From: Clostridia bacterium
GTDB taxonomy: Bacteria > Bacillota > Peptococcia > DRI-13 > DTU073
NCBI GenBank assembly: GCA_012842035.1
Contig: DUTO01000198.1
Coordinates: forward strand, 1-5,893
Length of the DNA stretch: 5,893 bases
Direction of reading: 5' to 3'
The translations under genes and the position numbers were made by a program. The notes below the pieces were generated by a model, which was not told the origin of the DNA, searched no databases, and was given only the letters and a program-made list of their open reading frames with translations. The stretch's first letter is position 1. Every line of letters starts with the position of its first letter. Below are positions 5,815 to 5,893 of the stretch, in pieces.

Positions 5815-5893
5815 TTAAAAACAAATAAAAAATCTGATAAAACCAATGCTTGTAGAGGTTAAAAATCCTTAAAACTTTTTTACCCAATTTCGT
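5815..5893. other. AT-rich sequence after guaA; no gene seen
   Basis: The last 79 bases hold no convincing reading frame or promoter. An imperfect hairpin can be drawn between GGTTAAAAA (5857-5865) and TTTTTTACC (5876-5884), with one T-T mismatch and a 10-nt loop. No T tract follows it, so I do not call it a terminator. Confidence 0.4.

Noticed and set aside
5857..5884. Hairpin after guaA as an intrinsic terminator
   Set aside because: The stem has a mismatch and mostly A-T pairs, and no T tract follows, so support is too weak.

Overview
This AT-rich window looks like chromosomal DNA from a low-GC Gram-positive bacterium, probably a spore-forming member of the Clostridia (Peptococcaceae-like). 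The grounds are strong AGGAGG-type ribosome binding sites, GTG and TTG starts, a YhcV-like CBS protein, an AAA_32-type Lon homologue, and a membrane-anchored LolA-like protein of a kind I associate with that group. The exact taxon cannot be read from the sequence. All convincing genes are on the plus strand, and I see no mobile element, CRISPR array, tRNA or rRNA.

Layout. The first 76 bases are the 3' end of a gene entering from the left, possibly a GGDEF-domain protein. A hairpin follows whose 3' arm contains the ribosome binding site of the next gene, a two-CBS-domain protein (137-568). That gene is followed by a very long AT-rich stem-loop with a T tract (588-656), read as its terminator. 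A Lon-like protease (747-3152) starts a new block, then a single-pass membrane protein with a LolA/LppX-like outer domain (3229-3930), hypoxanthine phosphoribosyltransferase (3972-4511) and GMP synthase (4549-5814). The gaps in this block are 76, 41 and 37 nt with no obvious terminator, so the last three genes, perhaps all four, are probably co-transcribed.

Function. hpt and guaA both feed the guanine nucleotide pool: hpt salvages hypoxanthine and guanine, and guaA aminates XMP. The CBS protein probably senses adenine nucleotides, but nothing here ties it directly to purine synthesis. The Lon-like and LolA-like proteins suggest protein quality control and an envelope role.

The most notable observation is the GMP synthase. 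Its ATP-pyrophosphatase and dimerization domains look intact. Its N-terminal glutamine amidotransferase domain is about 92 residues shorter than usual and lacks the nucleophilic cysteine, the oxyanion GGP motif and the His-Glu segment. The frame is open throughout. The enzyme should not be able to hydrolyse glutamine, so it must use free ammonia or a partner glutaminase encoded elsewhere. Secondary points are the Lon-like protein's degenerate Walker motifs and the two unusual hairpins flanking the CBS gene.
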